A stretch of DNA of 64,000 bases from an uncultured delta proteobacterium (GTDB taxonomy: Bacteria; Myxococcota_A; Polyangia; Polyangiales; Polyangiaceae), in NCBI GenBank assembly GCA_903906315.1, contig CAIVJW010000267.1:1-64000 (forward strand), read 5' to 3'. Made by a program: the position numbers and the translations under genes. The notes under the pieces were generated by a model. The model was given only the letters and a program-made list of their open reading frames with translations. It was not told where the DNA came from and did no database searches. The first letter of the stretch is position 1; every line of letters starts with the position of its first letter. Positions 41,997 through 50,639 of the stretch are shown piece by piece.

Positions 41997-43252
41997 GCCG
42001 CCGGACGATGCCATCCATCCGCCCCGTCGATCTGCGCGATCACGCGGATCCGGAACGGGTCGACCGCATCTGGGAGCGGCTCGACCAGGAGCTCGCCGGC
42101 GCCGCGCCGCGACGGCGCACGGGCACGGCCGTGCTGCTGCTCGCGGCGACGCTCGGCGCGTTCGCGGGCGGCGTGATCGTCGGCCGCAGCGCGCTGCGCG
42201 CCCCGCAGACGGCGCCCGTCGCCGCGCTCCCCTCGGCCGAGGGGGCGAGCGTCGAGGTGTTCGCAGCGGGCACGCGCGGGCGCAGCTTCCCGCTCCCGGG
42301 CGGGGGCCGCATCACGCTCTCGCCAGGCGCCACGGTCGAGGTCGTCCGCACCGACGCCGAGGCGCTCACGCTGCGACTCGTGCAGGGCGCGGCCGACGTG
42401 GACACGAACCACGGCGTCGCGGACCGCGCGGTGTCGATCGTGGCCGGCGACGCGCGCCTCGCGACGCAGGCGGGCAGCGTGCTCAGCGTGCGGCGCGACG
42501 ACGAGCACCTCGACGTCACCGTGTCGAGCGGCGTCGTCAGCATCACCTCGCCGGAGGGCTCTCAGCGCCTCGCCGGCGGCGAGCACGCCGCGGCCGTGCC
42601 GCTCCACGGCGTGGTGGCGTCAGCGCCCTCGCCCCGCAACGCGCTGCCCACGCGTCGACGGCCGCTGCCCTCCTCCGCGCCGGCCCCGGACGCGGGCGCG
42701 GCGATCGCGTCGGCCCCCGATTGGCGGCAGCGCTGGCAGGAAGGCGGCGACTACTCGGAGGCCTTCAAGCTGCTCAAGCAGCAGCCCGGCGGGGCCGAGG
42801 GCGCCATCGCCTCGGCGAAGAGCGCCGAAGAGCTCATGGCCATCCGCGATCTCGCGCGCTCCCCGGGCGGCGACAACGGCGTCGCCATCTCGGCCCTGAT
42901 CCGGGTGGTCAACGACTTCCCCGGCCGACCGGAGGCTCCGATCGCCGCTCGCGAGCTCGGAGCGCTCTTCGAGCGGGCCGGCGAGCCGGAGAAGGCCGCC
43001 GCCTACCGCGAGCGCGCGCAGTCCTTGTCGCCGAAAGGCTTCTGGGGCGACGATGCGTGCAACCACATCCGGGCCGAGCTCAAGAAGGGCCGCACGGACG
43101 AGGGGTCACGCGCGGCGCAGGAGTACCTGAGCAAGTTCCCCGATGGGCAGTGCAAGGACGACGCGGAGCGGCTCGTGCGCGGCGACACCGTCGCCGAGCC
43201 AGCGGACGCTCCCGCCCCCTCCGCCCGCGCGGACGCCGGCCCTCCGCGCTGA
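41993..43252 (+). CDS. FecR-like anti-sigma membrane protein with TPR-like tail
   Basis: A 419-aa protein starting GTG 41993, overlapping the sigma gene stop by 4 bp. A short cytoplasmic N-terminus with a helical DPERVDRIWERLDQEL segment likely binds the sigma factor. A membrane helix (TAVLLLAATLGAFAGGVIVG, about 45-65) follows, then a FecR-like periplasmic domain (GGGRITLSPGATVEVV, QAGSVLSVRRDDEHLDVTVSSGVVSITS). A disordered Pro/Ala segment leads to two or three TPR-like helix pairs (LIRVVNDFPGRPEAPIAARELGALFERAGEPEKAAAYRERA). Adding the TPR part to FecR is typical of myxobacteria. It should hold the sigma factor until a periplasmic signal arrives. Confidence 0.84.
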   Translation: MSRRTMPSIRPVDLRDHADPERVDRIWERLDQELAGAAPRRRTGTAVLLLAATLGAFAGGVIVGRSALRAPQTAPVAALPSAEGASVEVFAAGTRGRSFPLPGGGRITLSPGATVEVVRTDAEALTLRLVQGAADVDTNHGVADRAVSIVAGDARLATQAGSVLSVRRDDEHLDVTVSSGVVSITSPEGSQRLAGGEHAAAVPLHGVVASAPSPRNALPTRRRPLPSSAPAPDAGAAIASAPDWRQRWQEGGDYSEAFKLLKQQPGGAEGAIASAKSAEELMAIRDLARSPGGDNGVAISALIRVVNDFPGRPEAPIAARELGALFERAGEPEKAAAYRERAQSLSPKGFWGDDACNHIRAELKKGRTDEGSRAAQEYLSKFPDGQCKDDAERLVRGDTVAEPADAPAPSARADAGPPR

Positions 43253-43292
43253 CCGATCGCGCCGAGCAGCGCGCCTCGGGGGCGCGATCTCG

Positions 43293-44273
43293 ATGATCGT
43301 GACCGCGACCCACCCCTCGGCGGCTCGGGCCCAGCCGCCCGAGACGACCGCCGGCAGCGCCGCGACGACGTCCCGCGTGCTCGAGGTGCGGCTCGGCCTG
43401 TCCGCGGGCGCGGCCAAGGTGCTCTCCGAGCCGCGCGTCCGGCGCTTGCTGGAGATCGAGCTCGGGGAGGACGGTGTGCTCGCCCCGGGGACGGCCGGCC
43501 CTCTCGGCGATCACGTCGCGTACGTCTGGATCGACAGCCCGACGACCACGCAGCTCGGGGCCGAGGTGCGCGTCGCGGATCGCCCGGTGGGTCGCCGCGA
43601 GATCCCCATCGCGGGCGTCGGACCGGACGTCGCCGCGCGCCTCGTCGCGATCGCGGCCACCGACCTCCTGCGCGACAAACCTCGCGCGCGGAGGCCGCCG
43701 TCCCAACCACCGCAACCGCCCGCCGAGCGCGAGCTCGCCCGACGCCTCCTGCCCGCCCTCTCCATCGAGGCGACCGGCTCCACGGCCGCGCTGCCCGGCT
43801 TCGGAGGCGGGCTCGGCGGGCCCGGCCTCGGGCTGAGCTTCCGCGCGCTCGGCGCGAGCGAGGGACTGTTCGCGCGGTGGCTCCAGGGCAGCGGTCACCC
43901 CGGTGGCCTTCGGTGGCTCGAGGTCGGCGCGAACGTCGAGTACCGCCACTGGCTCGGGCCGTCCTTCCGGCTCGCGGGCGGGGCGCTGGCGTCGCTCGCT
44001 TCCGTGCGCCTCGCCGACGCTACCGCGGTCGACGGGCTGGCGGCGGCGCGCGACACCTGGTCCGCGCGCGCCGGGGCGAGCCTCGGGGTGGAGGCCCGCG
44101 TCGCGAGCTCCCTCTGGCTCGGCCTCGCGCTCGAGCCGGCGGTCGTGCTCCGCGCGGTCCGCTACGCCGACGCCGGCGGCGCACCGCGATCGGCCGAGGG
44201 AGCGTGGCTCGGGGTCGCGCTCGCGCTGCACCTCGATCGCCCTCTCTCGCTCCCGCCGCCCTCCCCGCCCTGA
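43293..44273 (+). CDS. Exported protein of the ECF/FecR locus, unknown
   Basis: A 326-aa protein starting 40 bp after the FecR-like stop. ATG 43293 is chosen because it gives a secretion-like MIVTATHPSAARAQ start; the hydrophobic core is short, and the frame remains open upstream to 43143, so the true start may lie earlier. The N-terminal half is globular; after a Pro-rich linker (RPPSQPPQPP) the C-terminal 170 residues are Gly/Leu/Ala-rich with alternating hydrophobic strands (LEVGANVEYRHWLGPSFRLAGGALASLASVRL), ending near the C-terminus as in outer-membrane beta barrels. A barrel role is inference. It may be the signal receiver or a target for the sigma switch. Confidence 0.62.
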   Translation: MIVTATHPSAARAQPPETTAGSAATTSRVLEVRLGLSAGAAKVLSEPRVRRLLEIELGEDGVLAPGTAGPLGDHVAYVWIDSPTTTQLGAEVRVADRPVGRREIPIAGVGPDVAARLVAIAATDLLRDKPRARRPPSQPPQPPAERELARRLLPALSIEATGSTAALPGFGGGLGGPGLGLSFRALGASEGLFARWLQGSGHPGGLRWLEVGANVEYRHWLGPSFRLAGGALASLASVRLADATAVDGLAAARDTWSARAGASLGVEARVASSLWLGLALEPAVVLRAVRYADAGGAPRSAEGAWLGVALALHLDRPLSLPPPSPP

Positions 44274-44314
44274 GGTCGACCACGCCGCGCGACGGATCGG
44301 CGCGCGGAGACCTC
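44272..44314. terminator. Two-part hairpin between convergent genes
   Basis: An outer GAGGTC/GACCTC stem and an inner CCGCGCG/CGCGCGG stem (9-nt loop) begin right at the TGA of the gene ending at 44273. The remaining spacer to 44471 shows no clear feature. Confidence 0.4.
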
Positions 44315-44471
44315 GCGCTCGGCCGCCCGCGCCTCGGCGGGGCGGCGCGACGCGATCGCGGGTCGAAACCGCGAGCTGCGAGCGATTGCCACTCTCGCGG
44401 ACGCCCGCGCCCCGCCCCCGCCCCGGCGCCAGAGCGTCGCGGGGAAGGAGGCGGACTCGGTCGTCAGCGTG

Positions 44472-46610
44472 TCAGTTCGGCGGAACGAACGTGCATTTCT
44501 CGCCGATGCACTTGAGGTTCTGGTTCCCGCAGCAATCCGCTGCGGTCTTGCAGCTGTCGAACTCCTGCGAGCAGCCGCCCTGCGGCGGGGCGCAGATGAA
44601 CGCGGGCGGGTTGCCCTGCGGCGTGCAGAAGCCGTTGCAGCACTCGTCGCCGCCCTCGCAGCCCTGACCGTCCTGCTTGCACGGATCGAGCGCCCAGAAG
44701 CCGCGGCTGTTGCCCGACTGCATCTCCTGACCGGGCACGTAGAACGCGGGGTGCGACGGATCGGCGCCGGGGGGCGCGTTGAGATCGAACGCGCTCACCC
44801 AGAGGCGCTTCGTCTCGTTGCGGTCGCCGGTGAGCTCATTGCCGTACGTGCGGCGCGAGGTGAACATGACCCAGATGAAGCCGCCGGACGCGACGGGCGC
44901 GATCGTGGGCTCGTAGTTCACGTTCTCGTCGCGCGCCCCGGCAGGCATGTACCCGTCGCCGTTGAGCCCGCCGAGGAAGATGACCTGCTTGGTCTGCACG
45001 TCGACCGCGTAGATCTTCCCGGTGTTCGTGTTCCAGGTCGCGAGGTCCTCGCCCGCGCCGTCCTGGTAGACGACGTACTTGTTGTCCGGCGTGAACGCCG
45101 GCCACGAGACCTGATGCCCCTGCTGCGGCGTCATCAGCACGCGGTAGTTGGCGAACTTCTTGTTCGGGTGGTCGTAGTCGAGCAGCGCGAGCTTGCCCGG
45201 CCAGTTGCCGTTGCCGCCCGCCTGCCCCGCGCGGTCGTTGAACGCGAGCATGGTGCCGTCGTGCGAGAAGACCGGCGTCATCGCGTAGTAGCTCTCGATG
45301 CCCGAGCCCCCGATGACGAGCCCCTGCTTCGATCGCAGCTCGCTCTTGTAGGGGCCGACGCTCGTCCCGGGGGTGTTCGGCGGCCACGAGCCGCCCGGCG
45401 CCGCGTTGATGACGATGACCTCGCCATTCTTCGGGTAGATCCCCGCAAACGCGGCCTTCTCCGTCTCCTGCCAGACGATCGGCGGGTTCAGGCCGCCACC
45501 CGACAGGTCGAAGATGCCGCCCTGCCCGCTGTGGTTCGCCGCCGCCGCCGTCGACCCGTCCGAGCCGACGCTGTGGCAGACGGTGCAGTTGCCGACGAGC
45601 ACCTCGGGCGTCGGGCTGTTGCCCTTGATGCGCATCATGGCGCCGTTCTGCCCGGCCATCGGGGAGTCGTACGTGTTGTAGTAAACGGTCCCGTGGAGGG
45701 TGCCCTTCGCGAGCGTCCACGAACGGAAGATCGGGCCGAACTTCTGGCCGTTATAGAGCTTGGAGACCTGGACATCGACGCTCTGCCCGCCGGCCGAGCT
45801 GGTCAGTGCCTCCCACGAAGCCTGCGACATCTGGAGGCGCGTCTGGTTGGCGTTCGCCGAGAAATAGCCCTCGTATTCGAAGGTCTTCGTGACGATGTGC
45901 ACGTAGTACGTGGAAGCCTGGGTGTTGCCCGGGGAGAGCTGGATCTCGGGCGCGAGGATGCCGCGCGGAAAGACCGTCTTGTCGTACGGGTAGAGGAACT
46001 TCCAGCCGACGTCGCCCTGGCCGGGAGCAGGCGCCTTCAGCGTGGCCTGGTCGTTCGGCGCGACGCCGCCGAGGTTGTCCATCGCGTGGATGAGGACGGT
46101 GAGCTTCGTCTTCGCGACGGCCTTGCCGGCCTCGCACGAGACCTCGACCTCGCCGGTCGTCTTGCCGCTCGGGGTGAAGAGGCCGAGCGGGGAGATCTGG
46201 CCGAGGTCGGGCGCGGACAGCTTCCACACCGCCGCGACGGGCTCCTTCGTCTTCGCGTCGACGCACTGAAACTGGATCGTCTGCCCGGCGAGCGGGAGCT
46301 CGAGCTTCAGGATCGGGCTCTTCGGCGTGATCTCGATCTGATTGCCGACGACGCCGCCGTCGGCGAAGAGGTCGCCGCCCGCGCCGGTGCCGGTGCTCGT
46401 CGCCCCGCCCTGCCCGCTAGCGCCCGCGGAGGAGCTCCCGTTCGACCCGCCCGAGCCGTCGGTGCCCGAGGTGTCGAAGTTCGACCCCGCGTCGTTCGCG
46501 CTGCACGCCGCGCCGATCACGGCGAACGTCAGCGAGACGGCGGCCCCGACCGCGAGGCGCGGGCGAGAAGAGACGAGGGGGACCGAAACGAAGGACCGGC
46601 GTCGGATCAT
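44472..46610 (-). CDS. Lipoprotein with PD40-like beta-propeller segments, a CxxCH motif and a knottin-like tail
   Basis: A 712-aa lipoprotein from ATG 46608-46610 (RRRSFVSVPLVSSRPRLAVG...GAAC). A Gly/Ser-rich spacer is followed by an Ig/beta domain, then a propeller-like part with PD40-type motifs (MTPVFSHDGTMLAFND, WPAFTPDNKYVVYQDG). In the middle is NCTVCHSVGSDG, a CxxCH haem-attachment motif, present once. The last 60 residues contain ten Cys in two CxxxxxCC modules (GGDECCNGFC, CKTAADCCG). PD40 propellers usually bind ligands or partners. A single CxxCH with no clear distal Met does not prove a cytochrome. A weak -35/-10 pair lies at 46733-46762 on the minus strand. Confidence 0.83.
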   Translation of the reverse strand: MIRRRSFVSVPLVSSRPRLAVGAAVSLTFAVIGAACSANDAGSNFDTSGTDGSGGSNGSSSAGASGQGGATSTGTGAGGDLFADGGVVGNQIEITPKSPILKLELPLAGQTIQFQCVDAKTKEPVAAVWKLSAPDLGQISPLGLFTPSGKTTGEVEVSCEAGKAVAKTKLTVLIHAMDNLGGVAPNDQATLKAPAPGQGDVGWKFLYPYDKTVFPRGILAPEIQLSPGNTQASTYYVHIVTKTFEYEGYFSANANQTRLQMSQASWEALTSSAGGQSVDVQVSKLYNGQKFGPIFRSWTLAKGTLHGTVYYNTYDSPMAGQNGAMMRIKGNSPTPEVLVGNCTVCHSVGSDGSTAAAANHSGQGGIFDLSGGGLNPPIVWQETEKAAFAGIYPKNGEVIVINAAPGGSWPPNTPGTSVGPYKSELRSKQGLVIGGSGIESYYAMTPVFSHDGTMLAFNDRAGQAGGNGNWPGKLALLDYDHPNKKFANYRVLMTPQQGHQVSWPAFTPDNKYVVYQDGAGEDLATWNTNTGKIYAVDVQTKQVIFLGGLNGDGYMPAGARDENVNYEPTIAPVASGGFIWVMFTSRRTYGNELTGDRNETKRLWVSAFDLNAPPGADPSHPAFYVPGQEMQSGNSRGFWALDPCKQDGQGCEGGDECCNGFCTPQGNPPAFICAPPQGGCSQEFDSCKTAADCCGNQNLKCIGEKCTFVPPN

Positions 46611-46858
46611 GCGCTACCTCGCGGAGTGGCGGCGGTACCGGCCCTACGGCGCGGCTGCCTAAGGATGTCGCCCCGAACGCCCACGAGCTCGGCGCGTGCC
46701 GGCGCGCGCGCTGGGCACGGGCAGGCAACATCGACTATCCCGCATGCCGGCCGGGGCGGCAAGCGTCACCGGGCGAAGGCGCGAGGATCGCGCAATGGAG
46801 GGGGCGCGCGTGCGCGGCGACACGCCGCCCTCCGACGGGATCGGGCGAGCCGGGGCCT

Positions 46859-48241
46859 CTACGTGCGGCCGAGGATCACGCGGGCGCGGGCGCCGCCGCC
46901 GGGCGCGTCCTCGAGCTCGAGCGGCACGCGGACGTGCGCGGCGATGGCGTGGGCGGCGATGAGCGCGAGGCGCGGGGGCCGACCGGCGAGGACCTCGTAG
47001 TCGCGGCTGAGCAGGCCGGCGCGCGCGGGCTCGGGGAGCGGCGTGCCGGCGTCGTCGATGGTGAGGATGACGTCGCCGCTCGGCGGGGCGGCGGAGGCGA
47101 GCGTGACCGTGACGGTCCCGCCGGGGCCGGAGGCCGCCACCGCGTTGTCGAGCAGCGCATGAACGAGCGCCGCGAGGGCGCCGGGCGGCACGACCTCGTA
47201 CAGGTCGTCCGGAGCGTGCACGGCGAGCTCTACGTCGTGACGCGCCGCGCGCACGGCGAGGTCGCGCACGACGTCGCGCACGAGGTCGGCCACGTCGACG
47301 TGACGCGGCAGCTCTCCGACGGGGCAGCTCCCGAGCCGCGCGAGGTCGGCGACGATCTCCGACGCCGCGGTGACGTGGCGGCCGACCGAGGCCGCGATCT
47401 CGCCCGGCTCGCCGTCGCGATCGCGGAGCGGCGCGATGTCACGCCCAATCGAGGACAGGATGCCCCGCAGCTCGGCCGACAGCCCGCGCGCAGCGGCGGC
47501 GAGGGCCGCGAGCCCGTCGCCGACGGCCGGCCGCCCCGAGGCGTAGCCGGCGCGGCTCGGCGGACCGCTCGAGCTGCCATCGGCGCGCGCGGCGGCGAGC
47601 TCGCGCGCGAAGGCCTCGCCCTGCGCCTGCGCGGCGGCGAGCTCGCGCCGCAACAACGCGAGCTCGCGCTGCGTCTGGTCGACGTCGGCGGGCAGCACCA
47701 GCGTGTGCATCGACCCGTCGAGCTCGATGCGGCCGCCGTAGCGCGTCGCCATCCGGGCGAGCCACGCGCGCTCCGTCTCGAACGTGGAAGGCTGATCGGG
47801 CCCGAGGTTGACGCCGACGTGCACCTCGTCGCCGGTGCGGCGGACGATGACCTCCGACGTGCCGCGCGCGCTCGAGGGGTCGGCGCTCTGGCCGACGAGC
47901 ACGAGCAGCATCCGGCGCAGCTCGGACTCGTCGCCGAAGACCGTCGTCCCCTCGCCCATCTCGATCTGGACGCGCGCCTCCGGGGCGATCTCCCAGAGCA
48001 GCGCGGCGACGTCGATCTTGCCGCGGCGCCCCCGCGGCATCGCGTGGCCGTGCAGCGTGGCGAGCATGCTCACGGCCTCGTCGAGCCGGTCGAGCGTGCC
48101 CTCGACGCCGCCCGTGCCCTCGTCGGGCGGCGGGATGTCGGTCATCGGCGCGCCGATGCCCCGGCGGAGCTTCTGCGCCGCGCTGCGGGCCTCTTGGGCG
48201 AGGAGCCAGGCGAGCTCCGTTCGGGTGAGTCGATCGGTCAC
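46859..48241 (-). CDS. Atypical histidine-kinase-like protein with two ATPase-fold halves
   Basis: A 460-aa soluble protein; GTG at 48239-48241 follows GAGG. It contains two GHKL-like halves. The first (about 30-190) has a helix pair, then MGEGTTVFGDESELRRMLLVLVGQ, with an N-box Asn missing, and VHVGVNLGP. The second (about 245-460) begins with a coiled linker, then helices GLSAELRGILSSIGRDI with no H-box His at the usual place; its ATPase part has HALLDNAVAAS (N-box Asn present), TIDDAGTPL and a weak G2 (RLALIAAHAIAAH). It may be an inactive or self-restricted kinase, or an ATP-binding scaffold. Divergent from the MopE-like lipoprotein gene. Confidence 0.75.
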   Translation of the reverse strand: MTDRLTRTELAWLLAQEARSAAQKLRRGIGAPMTDIPPPDEGTGGVEGTLDRLDEAVSMLATLHGHAMPRGRRGKIDVAALLWEIAPEARVQIEMGEGTTVFGDESELRRMLLVLVGQSADPSSARGTSEVIVRRTGDEVHVGVNLGPDQPSTFETERAWLARMATRYGGRIELDGSMHTLVLPADVDQTQRELALLRRELAAAQAQGEAFARELAAARADGSSSGPPSRAGYASGRPAVGDGLAALAAAARGLSAELRGILSSIGRDIAPLRDRDGEPGEIAASVGRHVTAASEIVADLARLGSCPVGELPRHVDVADLVRDVVRDLAVRAARHDVELAVHAPDDLYEVVPPGALAALVHALLDNAVAASGPGGTVTVTLASAAPPSGDVILTIDDAGTPLPEPARAGLLSRDYEVLAGRPPRLALIAAHAIAAHVRVPLELEDAPGGGARARVILGRT

Positions 48242-48335
48242 GTGGGCCTCGCTCGCGCCGGGGTCGGCGATCGGCCACGATGATGCCAGAGCGCCCCGCG
48301 CCCTGCTAGGCTCGACTTTCCCGGTACCGATCCCG

Positions 48336-50540
48336 ATGCGCACGAGAGTGTTCCTCCCCGTCCTCGCCGCGCTGGCCGCCGGAGCTGCCGCGGGCCTCGG
48401 TGCGTGCGGCAACGCGAGCGCGCCCGACCCCTTCTCGGACCCGGACGCCGGCATGTTCTTCGCCGACGCGGGAGCCGGCGGCCACACGGGCGCGGGCGGC
48501 GGAGAGGCCACCGACGCCGGGCCGGACGCCGACGCGACGCTGGGCGGGCCGTGCTCGGACGACGCGCAGTGCGACGACGGCGTCGGCTGCACGCTCGACC
48601 GCTGCGACGCCGCGGTGGGGCGGTGCCGCTTCACGCCGGACGACGCGACCTGCCAGGACGCCTCGTATTGCAACGGGGTCGAGCGCTGCGACCCGAAGCT
48701 CGGGTGCCGGCTCGGCGAGCCCGTCGGCTGCTCGGACGAGAACGCCTGCACCATCGACACGTGCGTCGAGGCCACGAAGGGCTGCGCGCGGGTTGTGCGG
48801 GACGCCGACCAGGACGGCGACCCGGACGCCCACTGCGGCGGGGGCGACTGCAACGACCTCGACCCGACGGTCTCGTCGAAGCGGACGGAGGTCTGCGGCA
48901 ACCTGCGCGACGACGACTGCGACGGCGCGACGGACGAGGCCGACTGCGCGGCCCCGTCGCACGACACGTGCCTCGACCCGCTCGAGATCCAGCAATCCGG
49001 CAGCTACGCGCTGGACACGACGGCGGCCGCGCTCGACTACCCGACGCCGTGCCCGGTGACGCAGGCGCCCGCGTCCGCGCGCGACGTCGTCGCGGCGATC
49101 GTGCTGCCTGCGGGGCCGCCCGTCGACGTCGAGATCACCGCGCGGGCGAGCAGCACCGACGTCGCCGTCGCGATCGCGGGCCAGTGCGGCGACGCCGCGA
49201 CCGTGATGGCCTGCGGCGGCCCGTTCTTCTCGCCGATGGGCGGGTACGTCGCCAAGCTCCGCGCGCGCGGCATCGGCGATCCCTCGAAGCCGGTCGCGCT
49301 GCCGCTCTACGTGACCACGTCGCAGGGCGCCCCGGTCACGGTCGACGTCCTCGTCCTGCCGCCGACGCCCGCACCGAAGAACGAGACCTGCGGCAAGGCC
49401 GCGAAGCTCCTCGCCGGCGTCCCCGTGGAGGCCGAGCTCGTCGGCGTGGCGACCGACCTCGCGAGCGGCTGCCAGCAGGCGACCGGCGAGCTCGTCTACC
49501 AGTTCACCCTCGAAGCGAAGCAAAACGTCACGATCTACGCGACCTCGGCCGACGGCGACGGCGTCCCCGCGCTCTCGCTGCGCGGCCCGGGCTGCGCGCT
49601 CCAGACCGACGAGATCGCGTGCGCGATCGGGGCGTTCCAGCAGGGGGCGCACGTGTTCTGGCAGGATCTCGCTCCCGGCGACTACTACGTCTCGGTCTCG
49701 GCGAGCGCGCCGACGACCGCGATCGTCACGCTCGAGCTCGCGCCTCCGACGCCGCCCGGACCGGACGAGAACTGCGGCGGGTCGGCCTTCCTCACGCCCA
49801 ACGTGACCAAGGACGTGAGCCTCGCGGGCCACCAGGACGACGTAAACCTCGGCTGCTTCCCGGGCGCGGTCGACGCGGCCTACCGGCTCGACCTCGCGGT
49901 GAAGAGCGACGTCCTGCTCGCCTTGCGCGTCGCCGTCGGCGATGTGGGCGCGATCGAGCTCGCCGGGGCCGCGTGCGCACCGGCCGATCTGCTCGTGTGC
50001 GCGGTCGCCGGGTACTCACCGGTGCGCGTCGGCAAGCACGGCGTCCCGGCAGGCAGCTACCGCGTCATCGCCGAGTCGTCCCAGGGTCAACCCATGAAGG
50101 CGACCGCGTTCGTGCGACCGGCGGCGCCGACGACGCTCGTGCCGTTCTCGGATGGATGCGCCGACGCGCTCGACGTCCCGCCGGGAGGCGGGCTGTTCCA
50201 GGGCAACACGGCGAACGCGATCGCGGACTTCAACGCCGGCTGCGACATGGGCAATCAGCCCCAGGGCGGCGCTCCCGACCAGCTGCTGCGCCTGACGCTC
50301 GACAAGAAGCAGCGCGTCGTCCTCGACCTGGCGGGGTCGGCGTTCGACACGCTGCTCGACGTGCGGAAGGGCCCAGCCTGTCCCGGCAAGGAGATCGTGA
50401 ACGGCTGCGCGGTCGGCTACGCGCCCTATCGCAGCTTCGTCGACCTCACGCTCGACGCGGGCGTCTACTACGTGCAAATCGACGGCTTCAACGGGGCGTC
50501 GGGGCCCTGGTTCCTCGACCTGCGGGTCGTCGATCCGTAG
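48336..50540 (+). CDS. Lipoprotein with MopE-like metal-binding motif and four PPC-like repeats
   Basis: A 734-aa lipoprotein starting ATG 48336 (MRTRVFLPVLAALAAGAAAGLGAC). A Gly/Ala/Asp linker is followed by a Cys module (CSDDAQCDDGVGC, CSDENACTIDTC). Next is DADQDGDPDAHCGGGDCNDLDPTV...VCGNLRDDDCDGATDEADC, which has the layout of the MopE-type Cys/Asp-rich motif linked to calcium or copper binding. Four repeats of about 130 residues follow, each opening with a Cys-Ala/Asp start (HDTCLDPLEI, NETCGKAAKL, DENCGGSAFL, SDGCADALDV) and closing with G-x-Y-x-V strands, as in PPC-like beta domains. No protease or other catalytic domain is attached. A surface role is inferred. Confidence 0.85.
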   Translation: MRTRVFLPVLAALAAGAAAGLGACGNASAPDPFSDPDAGMFFADAGAGGHTGAGGGEATDAGPDADATLGGPCSDDAQCDDGVGCTLDRCDAAVGRCRFTPDDATCQDASYCNGVERCDPKLGCRLGEPVGCSDENACTIDTCVEATKGCARVVRDADQDGDPDAHCGGGDCNDLDPTVSSKRTEVCGNLRDDDCDGATDEADCAAPSHDTCLDPLEIQQSGSYALDTTAAALDYPTPCPVTQAPASARDVVAAIVLPAGPPVDVEITARASSTDVAVAIAGQCGDAATVMACGGPFFSPMGGYVAKLRARGIGDPSKPVALPLYVTTSQGAPVTVDVLVLPPTPAPKNETCGKAAKLLAGVPVEAELVGVATDLASGCQQATGELVYQFTLEAKQNVTIYATSADGDGVPALSLRGPGCALQTDEIACAIGAFQQGAHVFWQDLAPGDYYVSVSASAPTTAIVTLELAPPTPPGPDENCGGSAFLTPNVTKDVSLAGHQDDVNLGCFPGAVDAAYRLDLAVKSDVLLALRVAVGDVGAIELAGAACAPADLLVCAVAGYSPVRVGKHGVPAGSYRVIAESSQGQPMKATAFVRPAAPTTLVPFSDGCADALDVPPGGGLFQGNTANAIADFNAGCDMGNQPQGGAPDQLLRLTLDKKQRVVLDLAGSAFDTLLDVRKGPACPGKEIVNGCAVGYAPYRSFVDLTLDAGVYYVQIDGFNGASGPWFLDLRVVDP

Positions 50541-50585
50541 GTCGCGCGCGGGACTCGACGACACCTGGAGGCAAAGGAGGCCGAC

Positions 50586-50613
50586 CGATCCCTGAGCGCG
50601 GATCGAGGGATCG
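50586..50613. terminator. Hairpin between convergent genes
   Basis: CGATCCCT and AGGGATCG form a perfect 8-bp stem with a 12-nt loop, 45 bp after the MopE-like gene and 26 bp before the end of the glycan operon. Confidence 0.5.
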
Positions 50614-50639
50614 CAGGGCTGCGGACGGTGAGCGGTCGC

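Noticed and set aside
45560-45580. CxxCH taken as proof of a cytochrome c
   Set aside because: One motif alone within a propeller-like lipoprotein, with no clear axial ligand partner; kept only as a finding to test.
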